From NCBI GenBank assembly GCA_910588815.1, contig CAJUQY010000002.1, positions 1 to 64,000 on the forward strand: a DNA stretch of 64,000 bases, given 5' to 3'. Positions 35,364-44,297 of this stretch are shown piece by piece. Source of the stretch: an uncultured Lachnospiraceae bacterium. GTDB lineage: Bacteria > Bacillota > Clostridia > Lachnospirales > Lachnospiraceae. The notes beneath the pieces are model-generated. The model did not search any database. It had not been told where the DNA came from and saw only the letters and a list, made by a program, of their open reading frames with translations. A program made the translations under genes and the position numbers. Position 1 is the first letter of the stretch. Every line of letters starts with the position of its first letter.

Positions 35364-35402
35364 ATAGTAAGCGGAAGACATTTGATTTTCTCCGTTTACC
35401 AT
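35364..35402. repeat. Imperfect inverted repeat (ATAGTRARCG family, copy C)
   Basis: Arms 35364-35375 and 35391-35402 match at 10 of 12 positions around a 15-base loop. On the minus strand it starts 13 bases after the M29 aminopeptidase stop and ends shortly before the oppB ribosome binding site. Its CCGCTTACTAT arm is identical to that of copy B before metF. Confidence 0.65.
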
Positions 35403-35414
35403 CTCCGTCCGCCT

Positions 35415-36536
35415 CTAATATCTGGGCGCCACGGCCGGCAGAAGTTCTTCCGGATTCAGATGTTTCAGTGAATCGAGTACGAAGATCCCGTCCTTGCGGA
35501 TCAGGACGTCGTCAAACCAGATTTCACCTCCGCCAGCTTCTGCGGTCTGCAGCGCAACCAGATCCCAATGGATCGCAGAGGGGTTGACAGTACTGTTCCC
35601 CGGCGTAAAATGCAGGGACCCCGTCATCTTCTCATCAAAAAGCGTATCATTGATCGGAACCGTAATCGCGGGGTTGAAGCCGATGGCAAATTCCCCGATC
35701 CGCCTCGCGTTGGCATCCGTATCCAAAATTTCATTCATAAGCTTTGTGTTGTTGGATGTCGCCTCCACAATCAGCCCGTCCTTCAGGGTAAGGCGCACGT
35801 CCGTAAAGACAAACCCCTGGAAAGTGGAAGGAAGATTATAATGAATGGTCCCGTTGGCCGAATCCGTCACCACCGGCATCCCGGTCTCTCCGCATGGGAC
35901 GTTAAAGATTCCGCAGGCAGAATGAGGCTCGCACAGCCCTTTCACGGAAAAGGTAATGTCTGTATCCGGACCTGTAATCCGCACCTTATCCGTTTTGGAG
36001 GCCAGCCCGCAGAGCGCATCCGCCGCCTCGTTGAGTTTCTTGTAGTCGATACAGCAAGTGTCAAAATAGTAATTTTCAAACTGCTCCGTACTCATGCCGG
36101 AGAGCTGCGCCATAGAGGCATTCGGATAGCGAAGCACACACCATTTGGTATTGGTGAGCCGCTCGCCGTAGTGAAGAAGCCCGTAATACTTATGGTACAG
36201 ATTTTTCTTTTCCTCCGGCACATCCGCATATTCATTGATATTCTCCTGACGGCGGACCACCACATAAGCATCCATTTCCTTCATGCGGTTCAGTTCATAT
36301 TCATACCAGCCCTTGATCGTCGGTTCATCCAGGCCCAGCATAAACGCCCGCTCCACGGCCATGCTCTGCAGGTTTACATAGGGCTGTCCCCCCACCCGCT
36401 GAGCCTGCTCCATAAGCGCAATGGCAAAGTCCTCCGCCCCGTCCCAGACATCAATCAGAATCTTTTCCCCTTGTTGTAGATGCACGGAATAGTCAATGAC
36501 CTGACGGGCCAGACTGTTTATTCTCGGATCTCTCAT
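35415..36536 (-). CDS. M29-family aminopeptidase
   Basis: 373 residues resembling the thermophilic aminopeptidase (M29) family, two-metal enzymes that release N-terminal residues. Likely ligand blocks in the second half are IGEFAIGFNP, LFDEKMTGSLHFTPG and NPSAIHWDLV. Start MRDPRINSLARQVIDYSVHL agrees with the family; GGGAGAGG lies 3 bases before ATG. As first gene of the opp cluster, behind a promoter with a palindrome, it probably digests imported peptides in the cytoplasm. Family membership is clear; substrate range is not. Confidence 0.9.
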   Translation of the reverse strand: MRDPRINSLARQVIDYSVHLQQGEKILIDVWDGAEDFAIALMEQAQRVGGQPYVNLQSMAVERAFMLGLDEPTIKGWYEYELNRMKEMDAYVVVRRQENINEYADVPEEKKNLYHKYYGLLHYGERLTNTKWCVLRYPNASMAQLSGMSTEQFENYYFDTCCIDYKKLNEAADALCGLASKTDKVRITGPDTDITFSVKGLCEPHSACGIFNVPCGETGMPVVTDSANGTIHYNLPSTFQGFVFTDVRLTLKDGLIVEATSNNTKLMNEILDTDANARRIGEFAIGFNPAITVPINDTLFDEKMTGSLHFTPGNSTVNPSAIHWDLVALQTAEAGGGEIWFDDVLIRKDGIFVLDSLKHLNPEELLPAVAPRY

Positions 36537-36561
36537 GTTCCTCTCCCACCCTTTTTATATT

Positions 36562-36614
36562 TATTCATGAATATTTATTAATCATACTATAAATATCCGG
36601 CAATTTCAACCCAA
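36562..36614 (-). promoter_or_regulatory. Promoter and palindromic operator of the opp operon
   Basis: On the minus strand TTGGGT (36609-36614), 17-bp spacer, TATAGT (36586-36591). A 12-bp perfect palindrome TATTCATGAATA (36562-36573) follows within the initial transcribed region, an apt place for a repressor. It faintly resembles CodY and ArgR sites, but matches neither well enough to name. Confidence 0.45.
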
Positions 36615-37024
36615 AACTCGTTTTTCCAGTATCCACTGCCTCTTCTTTTGCATAAAACAAAATCATTTTTAGTTTTTTTTATCCTGGCCATTATCTTTAT
36701 TTTACCATAAGAGATCATGCGAAACCTCGCCGGTACTCAGATAAAAATCCTCGAATTCTCATATATTCCCTTAATTTCATTATCATACCCCATATTTTTT
36801 AATATTATCCCATACAAAACCATTATTGCTCTGAAATATCGGAAAAAAGACTGACTACAATCGCCTTGCACAGGCAATCTGCTGCCGGTTTTCCGCCTCG
36901 GCCTGAGCCCCGAAGCAAAAGCCCCTCTTCTCTCCTTAAATAAAACCACCGGCAAAATACGCCATGGCATAATCTTATGTCGCAGCGCATCTTGCCGGAT
37001 CCCTGGCTTTTCTGTGTTTTCATG
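36615..37024. other. Long AT-rich intergenic stretch with one inverted repeat
   Basis: This ~410-base stretch lies between the opp promoter and the folD terminator. Two short minus-strand open frames in it (36737-36970 and 36823-37023) have no ribosome binding site in the right place and an arbitrary composition, so I do not call them genes. The notable structure is an imperfect 14-base inverted repeat (36949-36962 against 36985-36998) with an inner GGCATAA / TTATGTC pair. I see no other signal. Confidence 0.4.
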
Positions 37025-37032
37025 ATAGGAAA

Positions 37033-37081
37033 AAAATCTAAAAAACCCGGAAGATTTTTTATTTTATCTTAAATCCCGGTT
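37033..37081 (-). terminator. Probable terminator after folD
   Basis: Starting at the folD stop, the minus strand can pair AAACCGG and AAGAT with ATCTT and CCGGGTTT, with a bulge on each side. TTTAGATTTTTTT follows. The stem is imperfect but the T-rich tail is good, and it ends the Wood-Ljungdahl cluster. Confidence 0.5.
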
Positions 37082-37963
37082 TTATTTCACAGTCCTCATG
37101 GCGGCTTCTACCACATGTCCCACCAGGACGGAAGTTGTCACGGCTCCCACTCCGCCGGGAACAGGCGTGATAGCCTCTACAATGGGCTCAACCTCGCTGT
37201 AAACGGCGTCGCCCGCGATCGCGCCCTTGCCGCCCTTGCTGTTGGGCTTCTCCGCATCCCAGTTGATGGATACGTCGATGACCACCTGTCCGGGGCTTAC
37301 ATAATCCTTGGTCAGGCTGTTGAGCACCCCGGCGGCAGAGATCAGGATATCCGCTCCCTTTGCGATCTCGGCCGTGTTGACAGTCCTTGTATGGCACACG
37401 GTCACCGTCGCATTCTTTGCCATGAGCATCATGGCGGCAGGCTTGCCCACTACAAGGCTTCTGCCAATGACAACGGCATTTTTGCCCTTACAGTCGATCC
37501 CATAATAATCCAGAATCTCCATGCAGGCCTGAGGGGTGCAGGGCGGGAAGCCCAGAGGCTTTCCGGTAAATACGCCGGCCATGGAGCCGTCGGTCATGCA
37601 GTCCACGTCCTTGGCGGGATCCAGAGCATTCTCGATCTCGCTCTGATCTGCTTTCAGATGCTTCGGAAGGGGACGGAACATGAGGACACCATGGATGGAA
37701 TCGTCCTTGTTCACCTTGTCGATAACTTTAAGGAGCTCTTCCTTGGAGATATCTTCGGGAAGCAGAATCTTCTCTACTTCAACCCCCAGGGTCTCACATC
37801 TCTTGGTGGCGCCTTTTTCATAAGAGATATCACTGGAATTTTCACCGACCCGGATAATGCCCAGCTTGGGAATGATTCCCTTCTCTTTCAGTTCTGCCGC
37901 CTGCCCCATGATCTTTTCATTTAATGCGGCGGTAACTTCTTTGCCAAGCAGCTGCTTTGCCAT
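37082..37963 (-). CDS. folD: Methylenetetrahydrofolate dehydrogenase/methenyltetrahydrofolate cyclohydrolase
   Basis: 293 residues from ATG 37963, selected for the CAGGAGG before it. FolD oxidises or reduces 5,10-methylene-THF and interconverts methenyl-THF and formyl-THF. In acetogens it works in the reducing direction of the methyl branch. Visible: the YEKGATKRC block with the catalytic Tyr-x-x-x-x-x-Lys, PLPKHL, AKDVDCM, nucleotide-binding GRSLVVGKPAAMML, and the C-terminal TPVPGGVGAVTTSVL. With fchA and fhs directly upstream it forms the methyl-branch end of the cluster. A separate cyclohydrolase (fchA) is present, so FolD may be needed mainly as dehydrogenase. Confidence 0.96.
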   Translation of the reverse strand: MAKQLLGKEVTAALNEKIMGQAAELKEKGIIPKLGIIRVGENSSDISYEKGATKRCETLGVEVEKILLPEDISKEELLKVIDKVNKDDSIHGVLMFRPLPKHLKADQSEIENALDPAKDVDCMTDGSMAGVFTGKPLGFPPCTPQACMEILDYYGIDCKGKNAVVIGRSLVVGKPAAMMLMAKNATVTVCHTRTVNTAEIAKGADILISAAGVLNSLTKDYVSPGQVVIDVSINWDAEKPNSKGGKGAIAGDAVYSEVEPIVEAITPVPGGVGAVTTSVLVGHVVEAAMRTVK

Positions 37964-38042
37964 TTTCTTATCCTCCTGAACGATTGTATTTCTTCTAAAA
38001 ATACTGAATTCTGTTTTACCGATACCGGCGAAATTTATTCTC

Positions 38043-38132
38043 CCTGTGCGGCCTAAACCTTTCGTTCCGCCTCCGCCAGGCAGTCGCCATTTGCGGCAGG
38101 CGATAGGCATAAACATCTTCAGACCGCACAGG
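38043..38132 (-). repeat. Inverted repeat in the fchA-folD gap
   Basis: CCTGTGCGG at 38043-38051 is complementary to CCGCACAGG at 38124-38132. An inner TCGCC / GGCGA pair lies near the centre. The element begins 6 bases after the fchA stop codon in the direction of transcription. No T-run follows, so it is more likely an RNA-processing or stability hairpin than a terminator. Confidence 0.6.
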
Positions 38133-38138
38133 CAGAAG

Positions 38139-38768
38139 TTATTTCAGCCGGCCCAGTACGCTCTCGAACACCTCGTCGGCCAGCTTCGTATATTTAGCCA
38201 GCATGGCGTCGGCCTTCTGGTTCAATTCTTCTGCGTACTCCCTGTTTGCCATGGACTTGGTGTTGATGTATACATTCAGGCTGGCGCCCTGGAGAGCCGC
38301 CTTGCAGAATGCCGCTCCTACGCCTGCGTCGCTGATGGCCAGGGCAGAACCCTTGGCGGCAAATTCTACGATCAGGTCAAGAGCCTCACAGCATTTTTCC
38401 ATGATCTCCATGGGAACGGAGCATGCGTCCTTCAGCACGATCTCCATGACGCGGGCCTTCTCCGCCTTCTCCTCCTCTGTCGCCCTGGGCATGCCATAGG
38501 CCTTGGAAAGGGGCTCAAACACCTCCGCATCCCTCTCAATAAGGGTCAGAAGCTCCTTCTGAAGGACATCAGCCTTTCCTTTAAGCTCCCACATCTCTTC
38601 TTCTACGTCTGCATATTTTTTCTTTCCCACGGTCAGGGAGCCAACCATATTTCCGAGAGCCGTTCCCACAGCTCCCACCAGAGCGCTTGCGCCGCCGCCG
38701 CCCGGAACAGGAGCCTTGGATGCAAGCACTTCTACAAATTCATTACACTGCACGGTTGAAAAACCCAT
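38139..38768 (-). CDS. fchA: Methenyltetrahydrofolate cyclohydrolase (FTCD_C family)
   Basis: 209 residues of the cyclodeaminase/cyclohydrolase family (FchA), largely helical, with the folate-binding glycine loop APVPGGGGASALVGAVGTAL at residues 19-38. It interconverts formyl-THF and methenyl-THF between the Fhs and FolD steps. The position directly between fhs and folD fits the reductive methyl branch exactly. ATG at 38768 has GGAGGTAAAAG upstream. Typical length, no oddities. Confidence 0.93.
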   Translation of the reverse strand: MGFSTVQCNEFVEVLASKAPVPGGGGASALVGAVGTALGNMVGSLTVGKKKYADVEEEMWELKGKADVLQKELLTLIERDAEVFEPLSKAYGMPRATEEEKAEKARVMEIVLKDACSVPMEIMEKCCEALDLIVEFAAKGSALAISDAGVGAAFCKAALQGASLNVYINTKSMANREYAEELNQKADAMLAKYTKLADEVFESVLGRLK

Positions 38769-38804
38769 GATCTTTTACCTCCGTTCAATCATGTTCAACA
38801 AAGA

Positions 38805-38826
38805 GGGACAGCCGGAAGACTGTCCC
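38805..38826 (-). repeat. Hairpin in the fhs-fchA gap
   Basis: GGGACAG and CTGTCCC form a perfect 7-bp stem with an 8-base loop, 22 bases after the fhs stop. TCTTTGTTG follows on the minus strand, so partial termination is possible. Confidence 0.6.
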
Positions 38827-38848
38827 CCTACCTGATTTGCTATAAAGT

Positions 38849-40534
38849 TTAGAACAGGCCGGTGATCTTTCCGCTCTCGTCCACGTCGATCTTCTCAGCC
38901 GCCGGTACTTTCGGAAGTCCGGGCATGGTCATGATCTCTCCGGTCAGGGCCACGATAAAGCCTGCGCCTGCGGAGATCTTCAGGTTCCTTACCGTCACCT
39001 CAAAACCTTCCGGCGCGCCAAGCTTAGTCTGGTCGTCCGTCAGGCTGTACTGGGTCTTTGCCACACAGATGGGACAGTCTCCATAACCCATGTCTTCCAG
39101 CTGCTTCGCCTGCTTCTGGGCATTGGCCGTCAGGACCACGCGCTTACCGCCGTAGATCTTCTGTACGATCTGGTTTAACTTATCCTCAATGGAGCCGGTA
39201 AGCTCATAGGAGAAGTTGAAGTTGTTGGGCTCTTCCACCAGGCGGATCACTTCCTCGGCCAGCTTCACGCCGCCTTCGCCGCCCTTTGCCCATACCTCGG
39301 ACAGAGCCACGTTGACGCCCAGCTCTTTGCATTTTCTCTCCACCAGGTCAAGCTCCGCCTTTGTATCGGTGGGGAATGCATTGATGGCGACTACGCAGGG
39401 AAGTCCATATACATTCTTGATGTTGCTCACATGCTTTAAGAGGTTGGGCATGCCTTTCTCCAGAGCTTCCAGGTTCTCATTGTTGAGATCAGCCTTGGGA
39501 ACGCCGCCGTTGTATTTGAGCGCCCTTACCGTCGCTACGATCACGACTGCGCTGGGACGAAGACCGGACATCCGGCACTTGATATCTAAGAACTTCTCCG
39601 CACCCAGGTCTGCGCCGAAACCGGCTTCGGTAATGGCATAGTCTGCCAGCTTCAGGGCCATCTTGGTCGCTGTCACGGAGTTGCAGCCGTGGGCGATATT
39701 GGCGAAAGGTCCGCCGTGTACGATGGCAGGCACATGCTCCAGGGTCTGCACCAGGTTGGGCTTTAAGGCATCCTTAAGAAGGGCGGTCATGGCGCCTTCC
39801 GCATGGAGGTCATGAGCCGTTACCGGCTTCTGCTCGGAAACCTTGCCGTAGGTATAGCCGATGATGATGCGGCCAAGTCTCGCCTTCAGGTCGTTGATGT
39901 CGCTGGCAAGGCACAGCACCGCCATGATCTCGGAAGCTACGGTAATGTCATAGCCGTCTTCCCTGGGCATGCCGTTGGTACGCCCGCCAAGGCCGTCCAC
40001 CACATTCCGGAGCTGTCTGTCGTTCATATCCACGCACCGTCTCCAGGTGATCTTCCTGGGATCGATGTTCAGGGCGTTGCCCTGGAAAATGTGGTTGTCA
40101 ATCATGGCCGCCAGCAGGTTGTTGGCCGCGCCGATAGCATGGAAATCGCCGGTGAAATGAAGGTTGATATCCTCCATGGGAACCACCTGGGCATAGCCGC
40201 CGCCTGCAGCGCCGCCCTTTACGCCGAATACCGGTCCAAGGGAGGGCTCACGGAGCGCAACCATTACGTTCTTTCCAAGCTTCTGGAGACCGTCTGCCAG
40301 GCCTACCGTCGTCGTGGTCTTTCCCTCGCCTGCGGGAGTAGGGTTGATGGCCGTCACCAGAACCAGCTTGCCGTCTTTTTTGTCGGATTCCTTTAACAGA
40401 TTGTAGTCAATTTTAGCCTTGTACTTTCCGTACTGCTCCAGATACTTCTCGTCGATGCCTGCTTTTTTGGCAATCTCCGTGATCGGAGCCATCGTACATT
40501 CCTGTGCAATCTCGATGTCAGTTTTGAATCCCAT
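38849..40534 (-). CDS. fhs: Formate--tetrahydrofolate ligase
   Basis: 561 residues from ATG 40534, preceded by AAAGGAGAG; the longer open frame includes untranslated leader. The enzyme joins formate to tetrahydrofolate with ATP, the entry of formate into the methyl branch. Motifs: P-loop TPAGEGKTTTTVGL, REPSLGPVFGVKGGAAGGG, FTGDFHAIGAANNLLAAMID, and the C-terminal TMPGLPKVPAAE. It has its own promoter (40623-40651) with an ~80-base leader that contains an 8-bp hairpin. That could allow expression apart from the upstream acs genes. fchA and folD follow. Confidence 0.98.
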   Translation of the reverse strand: MGFKTDIEIAQECTMAPITEIAKKAGIDEKYLEQYGKYKAKIDYNLLKESDKKDGKLVLVTAINPTPAGEGKTTTTVGLADGLQKLGKNVMVALREPSLGPVFGVKGGAAGGGYAQVVPMEDINLHFTGDFHAIGAANNLLAAMIDNHIFQGNALNIDPRKITWRRCVDMNDRQLRNVVDGLGGRTNGMPREDGYDITVASEIMAVLCLASDINDLKARLGRIIIGYTYGKVSEQKPVTAHDLHAEGAMTALLKDALKPNLVQTLEHVPAIVHGGPFANIAHGCNSVTATKMALKLADYAITEAGFGADLGAEKFLDIKCRMSGLRPSAVVIVATVRALKYNGGVPKADLNNENLEALEKGMPNLLKHVSNIKNVYGLPCVVAINAFPTDTKAELDLVERKCKELGVNVALSEVWAKGGEGGVKLAEEVIRLVEEPNNFNFSYELTGSIEDKLNQIVQKIYGGKRVVLTANAQKQAKQLEDMGYGDCPICVAKTQYSLTDDQTKLGAPEGFEVTVRNLKISAGAGFIVALTGEIMTMPGLPKVPAAEKIDVDESGKITGLF

Positions 40535-40597
40535 AATAACATCTCTCCTTTCTCGCCGGGCATTTGAAGCCCGCCTGTACATATGTTTTTTAGTCTT

Positions 40598-40619
40598 CAG
40601 CAGGCAAAACCGCCTGCTG
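40598..40619 (-). repeat. Hairpin in the fhs leader
   Basis: CAGCAGGC and GCCTGCTG form a perfect 8-bp stem with a 6-base loop, starting close to the predicted transcription start. AAGACTAAAAAAC follows on the minus strand, so it is not a terminator. It could protect the 5' end of the message. Confidence 0.6.
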
Positions 40620-40622
40620 TTA

Positions 40623-40651
40623 TATATACAGTAGCGAACGCAGCATTGTAA
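40623..40651 (-). promoter_or_regulatory. Promoter of fhs-fchA-folD
   Basis: Minus strand TTACAA, 17-bp spacer, TATATA. It lies in the 229-base gap between the DUF3786 gene and fhs. Confidence 0.6.
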
Positions 40652-40763
40652 CGCAGATGGTGTCCCCCTCTTCTCTCCCGGTTCACATCTTTCGTTCACC
40701 TTCAACATTCCATCCGGTGACACTTGACGCACAATACCTACTCTACTTTATACCTTAGAGAAT

Positions 40764-41411
40764 TCATAACCCTTTGGCTAAAGCTTTCAGCGAACCGATG
40801 GAAATATCTCCTACGGCCGCCATATCCTCCCCGTGGAAAGCGGAGGAAAAATTATCGGAGAATAAGATCTGGGCAGAAGGCGGAAATTCCTCATCCCCCT
40901 CCCAGATCATAAATCGAAGCTTTAGATCATCCAGGAATGCAAACTCATAGCCTGCATCACCCACGGAAAGTTTCGTGCCTCCAAGCCTCTCCATGACCTG
41001 GCAGAATTTATCCAGGCAAGAACCAAAGCTGAAGGCCAGGCGTTTGACACACCGCCCCTGGAACACCTGATTGTAATGGTTTCCCCAGGGCATATCCGCA
41101 TATGCGTAAAAATTCCCCTGGAAGGATCCCTTCTTTCCTTCCAGAATATAACGGACAAGAAGAATTTTCGTTTCCAGATTATCAAGAAGCGGCGCGTAAG
41201 AGCCGTCCTCATCCAGACAGACCACCTGGAAATCCGGATGACTGATGGTATATCGTTTATTTAAAAGAGTCACCGCGAAAAACCCCTCATCCTCATCATA
41301 GGGGACTCCGGAAACCTCCGAAAGAAATTTCGGATCTGCTTCCCTGTAACGGGCCTTGTAGGTCTCAAAGGGCACTCTTTCTTTTTGGTTCTTTTCATAA
41401 GGAATATTCAT
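40764..41411 (-). CDS. DUF3786 protein of the acs cluster
   Basis: 215 residues. The C-terminal part (WEGDEEFPPSAQILFSDNF, then MAAVGDISIGSLK) matches the DUF3786 family, found mostly in anaerobes next to corrinoid-protein and acetyl-CoA synthase genes. No membrane segment or metal-binding Cys cluster is seen. It starts 22 bases after the acsV stop. A role in corrinoid protein handling has been inferred from such neighbourhoods, but its chemistry is unknown. It ends the acs part of the cluster; fhs begins after a separate promoter. Confidence 0.82.
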   Translation of the reverse strand: MNIPYEKNQKERVPFETYKARYREADPKFLSEVSGVPYDEDEGFFAVTLLNKRYTISHPDFQVVCLDEDGSYAPLLDNLETKILLVRYILEGKKGSFQGNFYAYADMPWGNHYNQVFQGRCVKRLAFSFGSCLDKFCQVMERLGGTKLSVGDAGYEFAFLDDLKLRFMIWEGDEEFPPSAQILFSDNFSSAFHGEDMAAVGDISIGSLKALAKGL

Positions 41412-41433
41412 ATATACGGTTCCTTAAATTTTT

Positions 41434-43371
41434 TTACTCAAAGCTCTCCTGACTCACAGAAGGGAACAGACTGCTGTTGGTATGGGGAATAAAGCAGGCC
41501 GCCACAAATTCATCCATATAGCCGGGAGTCGTCGAAAGCTCCATATATGTCATGCTCTGAGCCAGCTCATAAACCTTCCGTTCTGCTTCTCCGGAAAGCA
41601 GCATGGCATAAGCGCCGGACAGGGAAGAATTCCCGATATAATGGAATTTCTCCAGAGGAATATCAGGCAGCATGCCGATTCCCACCGCATTCTTCATATT
41701 GATGCCGCTGCCGATTCCGCCGGCCACATACACATCATCCACCATGGACACGTCAAAATCCAGAGACGTAAGAAGCGTCTGAATGGCCGAAAAGATGGCG
41801 CCTTTGGCACGGATAAAATTGTCGATATCCACTTCGGTGATCTCCACGTCCTTGACGGAGCCCGCCTGCTCCTTGAACGCCAGCACATAGCTCCCCATGC
41901 CGTATTTATCATGGCGGACACGTTTCCCCTCACGGACAAATTTCCCCTTGGGACTGATGATGCCGCACCGAAACAGCTCGCTGATCACATCGATAATGCC
42001 GGACCCGCAAAGCCCTACCGGCTTCTCGCCTTCATCACCGATCACAGAAAAGGTCGGCTCCATGGTTTTCGCATCAATGGAGCATGCCTCAATGGCGCCG
42101 TCGGTGGCGCGCATCCCGCAGCTGATATCCCCGCCTTCAAAGGCCGGTCCCGCAGAGCAGGCACAGCTCATCATAAAATCGGAATTTCCAAACACGATCT
42201 CCCCATTGGTGCCAAGATCGATAAACACGGAATACTCCGGACGGTTCCAGATCATGCTGACCAGAGTTCCCGCCGTAATGTCGCCGCCCACATAGCTTCC
42301 GATATTGGGCGCTATGATAATATGGGCATCCGGATTGATATCAATTCCAAGGTCATTGGCAAAAACAGCATTGGTCTTAAAGAAGGCCGGAATATAAGGC
42401 TCTGTCCGCAGAGGCTCCGCATTGATACCCGTAAACAGATGGTTCATGGTGGTGTTGGCCCCCACGCACATCCGGTAGATCCATGCCGGCTTCATGCCGC
42501 AGGTTCTGCACATGGTATGAATGAGAGGATTGATGGTCTCCCCAATGACCGCGTCCTGAAGCTTCTTCTGGCCGCCTTCTTTCCTGGATTCAATGATCCG
42601 GTTGATCACGTCGGCCCCGTAGCGGATCTGTCCGTTCCCGGTGGTAGCCTTGGCCAGAATATCTCCGTTTAACATATCGATAATCAGGGCTGAAACCGTG
42701 GTCGTACCGATATCGACCACCAGGCCTCCGGCCCGCACGTCCACATCCATGGGGAACAGGTCATAGACAAAAATGTTTTTCGCCGTCCGCCTGAGGATGC
42801 ACTGTACCTTAAAATCCGCCTCCCTGAGTTTATCCGGAAGAGATCTCAAGACACTGTAGGGAATCCGGACACGGGAAACGCCGGTGGCCGCCGCCACAGC
42901 CCTCTCCAACCGCTCCACATCAGGCATGGTATCATCCAGACTGGGAGCTTCCATAGATACCTGGATCAGTTCCAGGCTGTTTTTCAGAGAAATTCCCGCC
43001 GCCTCCAGATCCTTCTTTGCTTCTGTGAATATCTTCACTTCCGCCGGAGAACTTAGATCAGCCGCTTTCATCCGCCCTTTGTAAGCAGAAGCGATATCCG
43101 GAACCATCACTTCCACATTTGCTTCCACCTTACTTACACAGGCAAGCCGCCAGCCGGCCGCATATTCCTCGTCGGTAATATGACGGGTTTTCTGGGAATC
43201 CAGTTCTCCCTTGAGAAGTTTTACCCGGCATTTGCCGCAGGCGGCATTGCCGGAACAAGGTGCGTCGATAGCTACATTTGTTTTTCTCGCTACCTCAAGA
43301 AGGTTTTCACCGGAAGCAGCGAAGGCTGTTACGCCCTCGCCGCTTTCAAACTTAAATGTCACCTCAAACAT
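41434..43371 (-). CDS. acsV: Corrinoid protein reductive activator AcsV (RACo)
   Basis: 645 residues. An N-terminal [2Fe-2S] ferredoxin domain has Cys39, Cys45, Cys48 (CSGNAACGKC) and Cys78. A linker is followed by a large ASKHA-type ATPase domain with VVDIGTTTVSALIID, FIDLGTNGEI and YVAGGIGSGIN. This layout matches RACo/AcsV, which uses ATP to push an electron onto the corrinoid/iron-sulfur protein when its cobalt has been oxidised to Co(II). It follows acsE by 23 bases and belongs to the acs operon. The ATG at 43371 directly begins the ferredoxin fold. Confidence 0.95.
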   Translation of the reverse strand: MFEVTFKFESGEGVTAFAASGENLLEVARKTNVAIDAPCSGNAACGKCRVKLLKGELDSQKTRHITDEEYAAGWRLACVSKVEANVEVMVPDIASAYKGRMKAADLSSPAEVKIFTEAKKDLEAAGISLKNSLELIQVSMEAPSLDDTMPDVERLERAVAAATGVSRVRIPYSVLRSLPDKLREADFKVQCILRRTAKNIFVYDLFPMDVDVRAGGLVVDIGTTTVSALIIDMLNGDILAKATTGNGQIRYGADVINRIIESRKEGGQKKLQDAVIGETINPLIHTMCRTCGMKPAWIYRMCVGANTTMNHLFTGINAEPLRTEPYIPAFFKTNAVFANDLGIDINPDAHIIIAPNIGSYVGGDITAGTLVSMIWNRPEYSVFIDLGTNGEIVFGNSDFMMSCACSAGPAFEGGDISCGMRATDGAIEACSIDAKTMEPTFSVIGDEGEKPVGLCGSGIIDVISELFRCGIISPKGKFVREGKRVRHDKYGMGSYVLAFKEQAGSVKDVEITEVDIDNFIRAKGAIFSAIQTLLTSLDFDVSMVDDVYVAGGIGSGINMKNAVGIGMLPDIPLEKFHYIGNSSLSGAYAMLLSGEAERKVYELAQSMTYMELSTTPGYMDEFVAACFIPHTNSSLFPSVSQESFE

Positions 43372-43394
43372 GGCAGTTCCACTTAAGTCCCGGA

Positions 43395-44180
43395 TTAAAC
43401 TTCAAGGTAGGAATCTGCGTACAGGGTTGCATTTCTGATAATGTCACAGGACTTGATGGTTTCCATCAGTCTCAGGTCATTGGGGTTTACAATTGCAGAA
43501 GTAAAGCCCTTCATCATAGCCATAGCTACCATGGCAGAATCCATGATGGGACGGATATGCTTGGGCATACCGTTGGAGTTATTGGAAAGTCCGCCGGTGG
43601 TCTTAAGGCCCATATCAGTCAAATCACCGATGAAATTCAGAACATCCATCTGCTTATCCTGCATGCCTTTGATTACGACAAAGAGCGGGTCAAACCACAT
43701 ATCCTCTTCCGCCATGCCAAGGCCAAGGCCTCTCTCTAAAAGCTGCGTGCAGTAAGCCATACGCTCGTCATTGTCGGCAGCGATTCCTTCACCGTTGCAC
43801 AGAGCGATAACGATCGCGTCATTGGCAGCCGCCAGATCAACAAACTCAATTCTTCCGGCCGCGTCTGCAGAGTTCACGATGGGTTTGCCCTTTGCGCGGT
43901 TGTATACGGAAATACCCGCCTCAATGGCAGCCTTGTTGGAAGTATCCAGGGCAAGGGGAACATTGTCAAAATTCTCCTGAAGGAGGGTTACTGCCCACTT
44001 CATCAGATCCTCACCATAACCTTCTGCAGGTCCGATATTTACGTCAAGATAAACGGCGCCGGCATCCAGCTGAGCCTTTGCCCTCTTTAAGATCGGTTCC
44101 GGATCTCTTGCCAGAAATGCTTTGTTTACAGTGGGGGCCGTGGTGGAAAGTCTCTCGCCGATGGTAATGAATTTTTCCAT
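43395..44180 (-). CDS. acsE: Methyltetrahydrofolate:corrinoid/iron-sulfur protein methyltransferase
   Basis: 261 residues from ATG 44180 (MEKFITIGERLSTTAP). A single pterin-binding TIM barrel moves the methyl group from methyl-THF to Co(I) of the AcsCD protein. Conserved blocks: GAVYLDVNIGPAEG, PLALDTSNKAAIEAG, KPIVNSADA and LSNNSNGMP, which carry the Asp and Asn residues that hold the pterin. Typical length. It lies between acsC and acsV. The 117-base gap upstream contains a folded element (44203-44259). Confidence 0.96.
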   Translation of the reverse strand: MEKFITIGERLSTTAPTVNKAFLARDPEPILKRAKAQLDAGAVYLDVNIGPAEGYGEDLMKWAVTLLQENFDNVPLALDTSNKAAIEAGISVYNRAKGKPIVNSADAAGRIEFVDLAAANDAIVIALCNGEGIAADNDERMAYCTQLLERGLGLGMAEEDMWFDPLFVVIKGMQDKQMDVLNFIGDLTDMGLKTTGGLSNNSNGMPKHIRPIMDSAMVAMAMMKGFTSAIVNPNDLRLMETIKSCDIIRNATLYADSYLEV

Positions 44181-44202
44181 TATCTTATTCTCCTTTTCTT
44201 GA

Positions 44203-44259
44203 ATCCGGCAAAACGCACCGCCGCAGGGCACGCCCTAGCACGGATGCATCCTGCCGGAT
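44203..44259 (-). repeat. Inverted repeat in the acsC-acsE gap
   Basis: ATCCGGCA (44203-44210) and TGCCGGAT (44252-44259) are perfect complements. An inner AGGGC / GCCCT pair sits at 44225-44236. It lies just upstream of the acsE ribosome binding site and has no T-run after it. Confidence 0.6.
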
Positions 44260-44297
44260 ACTCTATGGTCAAAACTCTTCTTTTTGCAGGAAATACT

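Noticed and set aside
36737..37023. Small protein genes in the folD-opp gap
   Set aside because: Two overlapping frames with arbitrary composition, no usable ribosome binding site, and an inverted repeat running through them.
40535..40763. Tetrahydrofolate riboswitch before fhs
   Set aside because: The leader has one simple hairpin and none of the conserved THF-riboswitch core.
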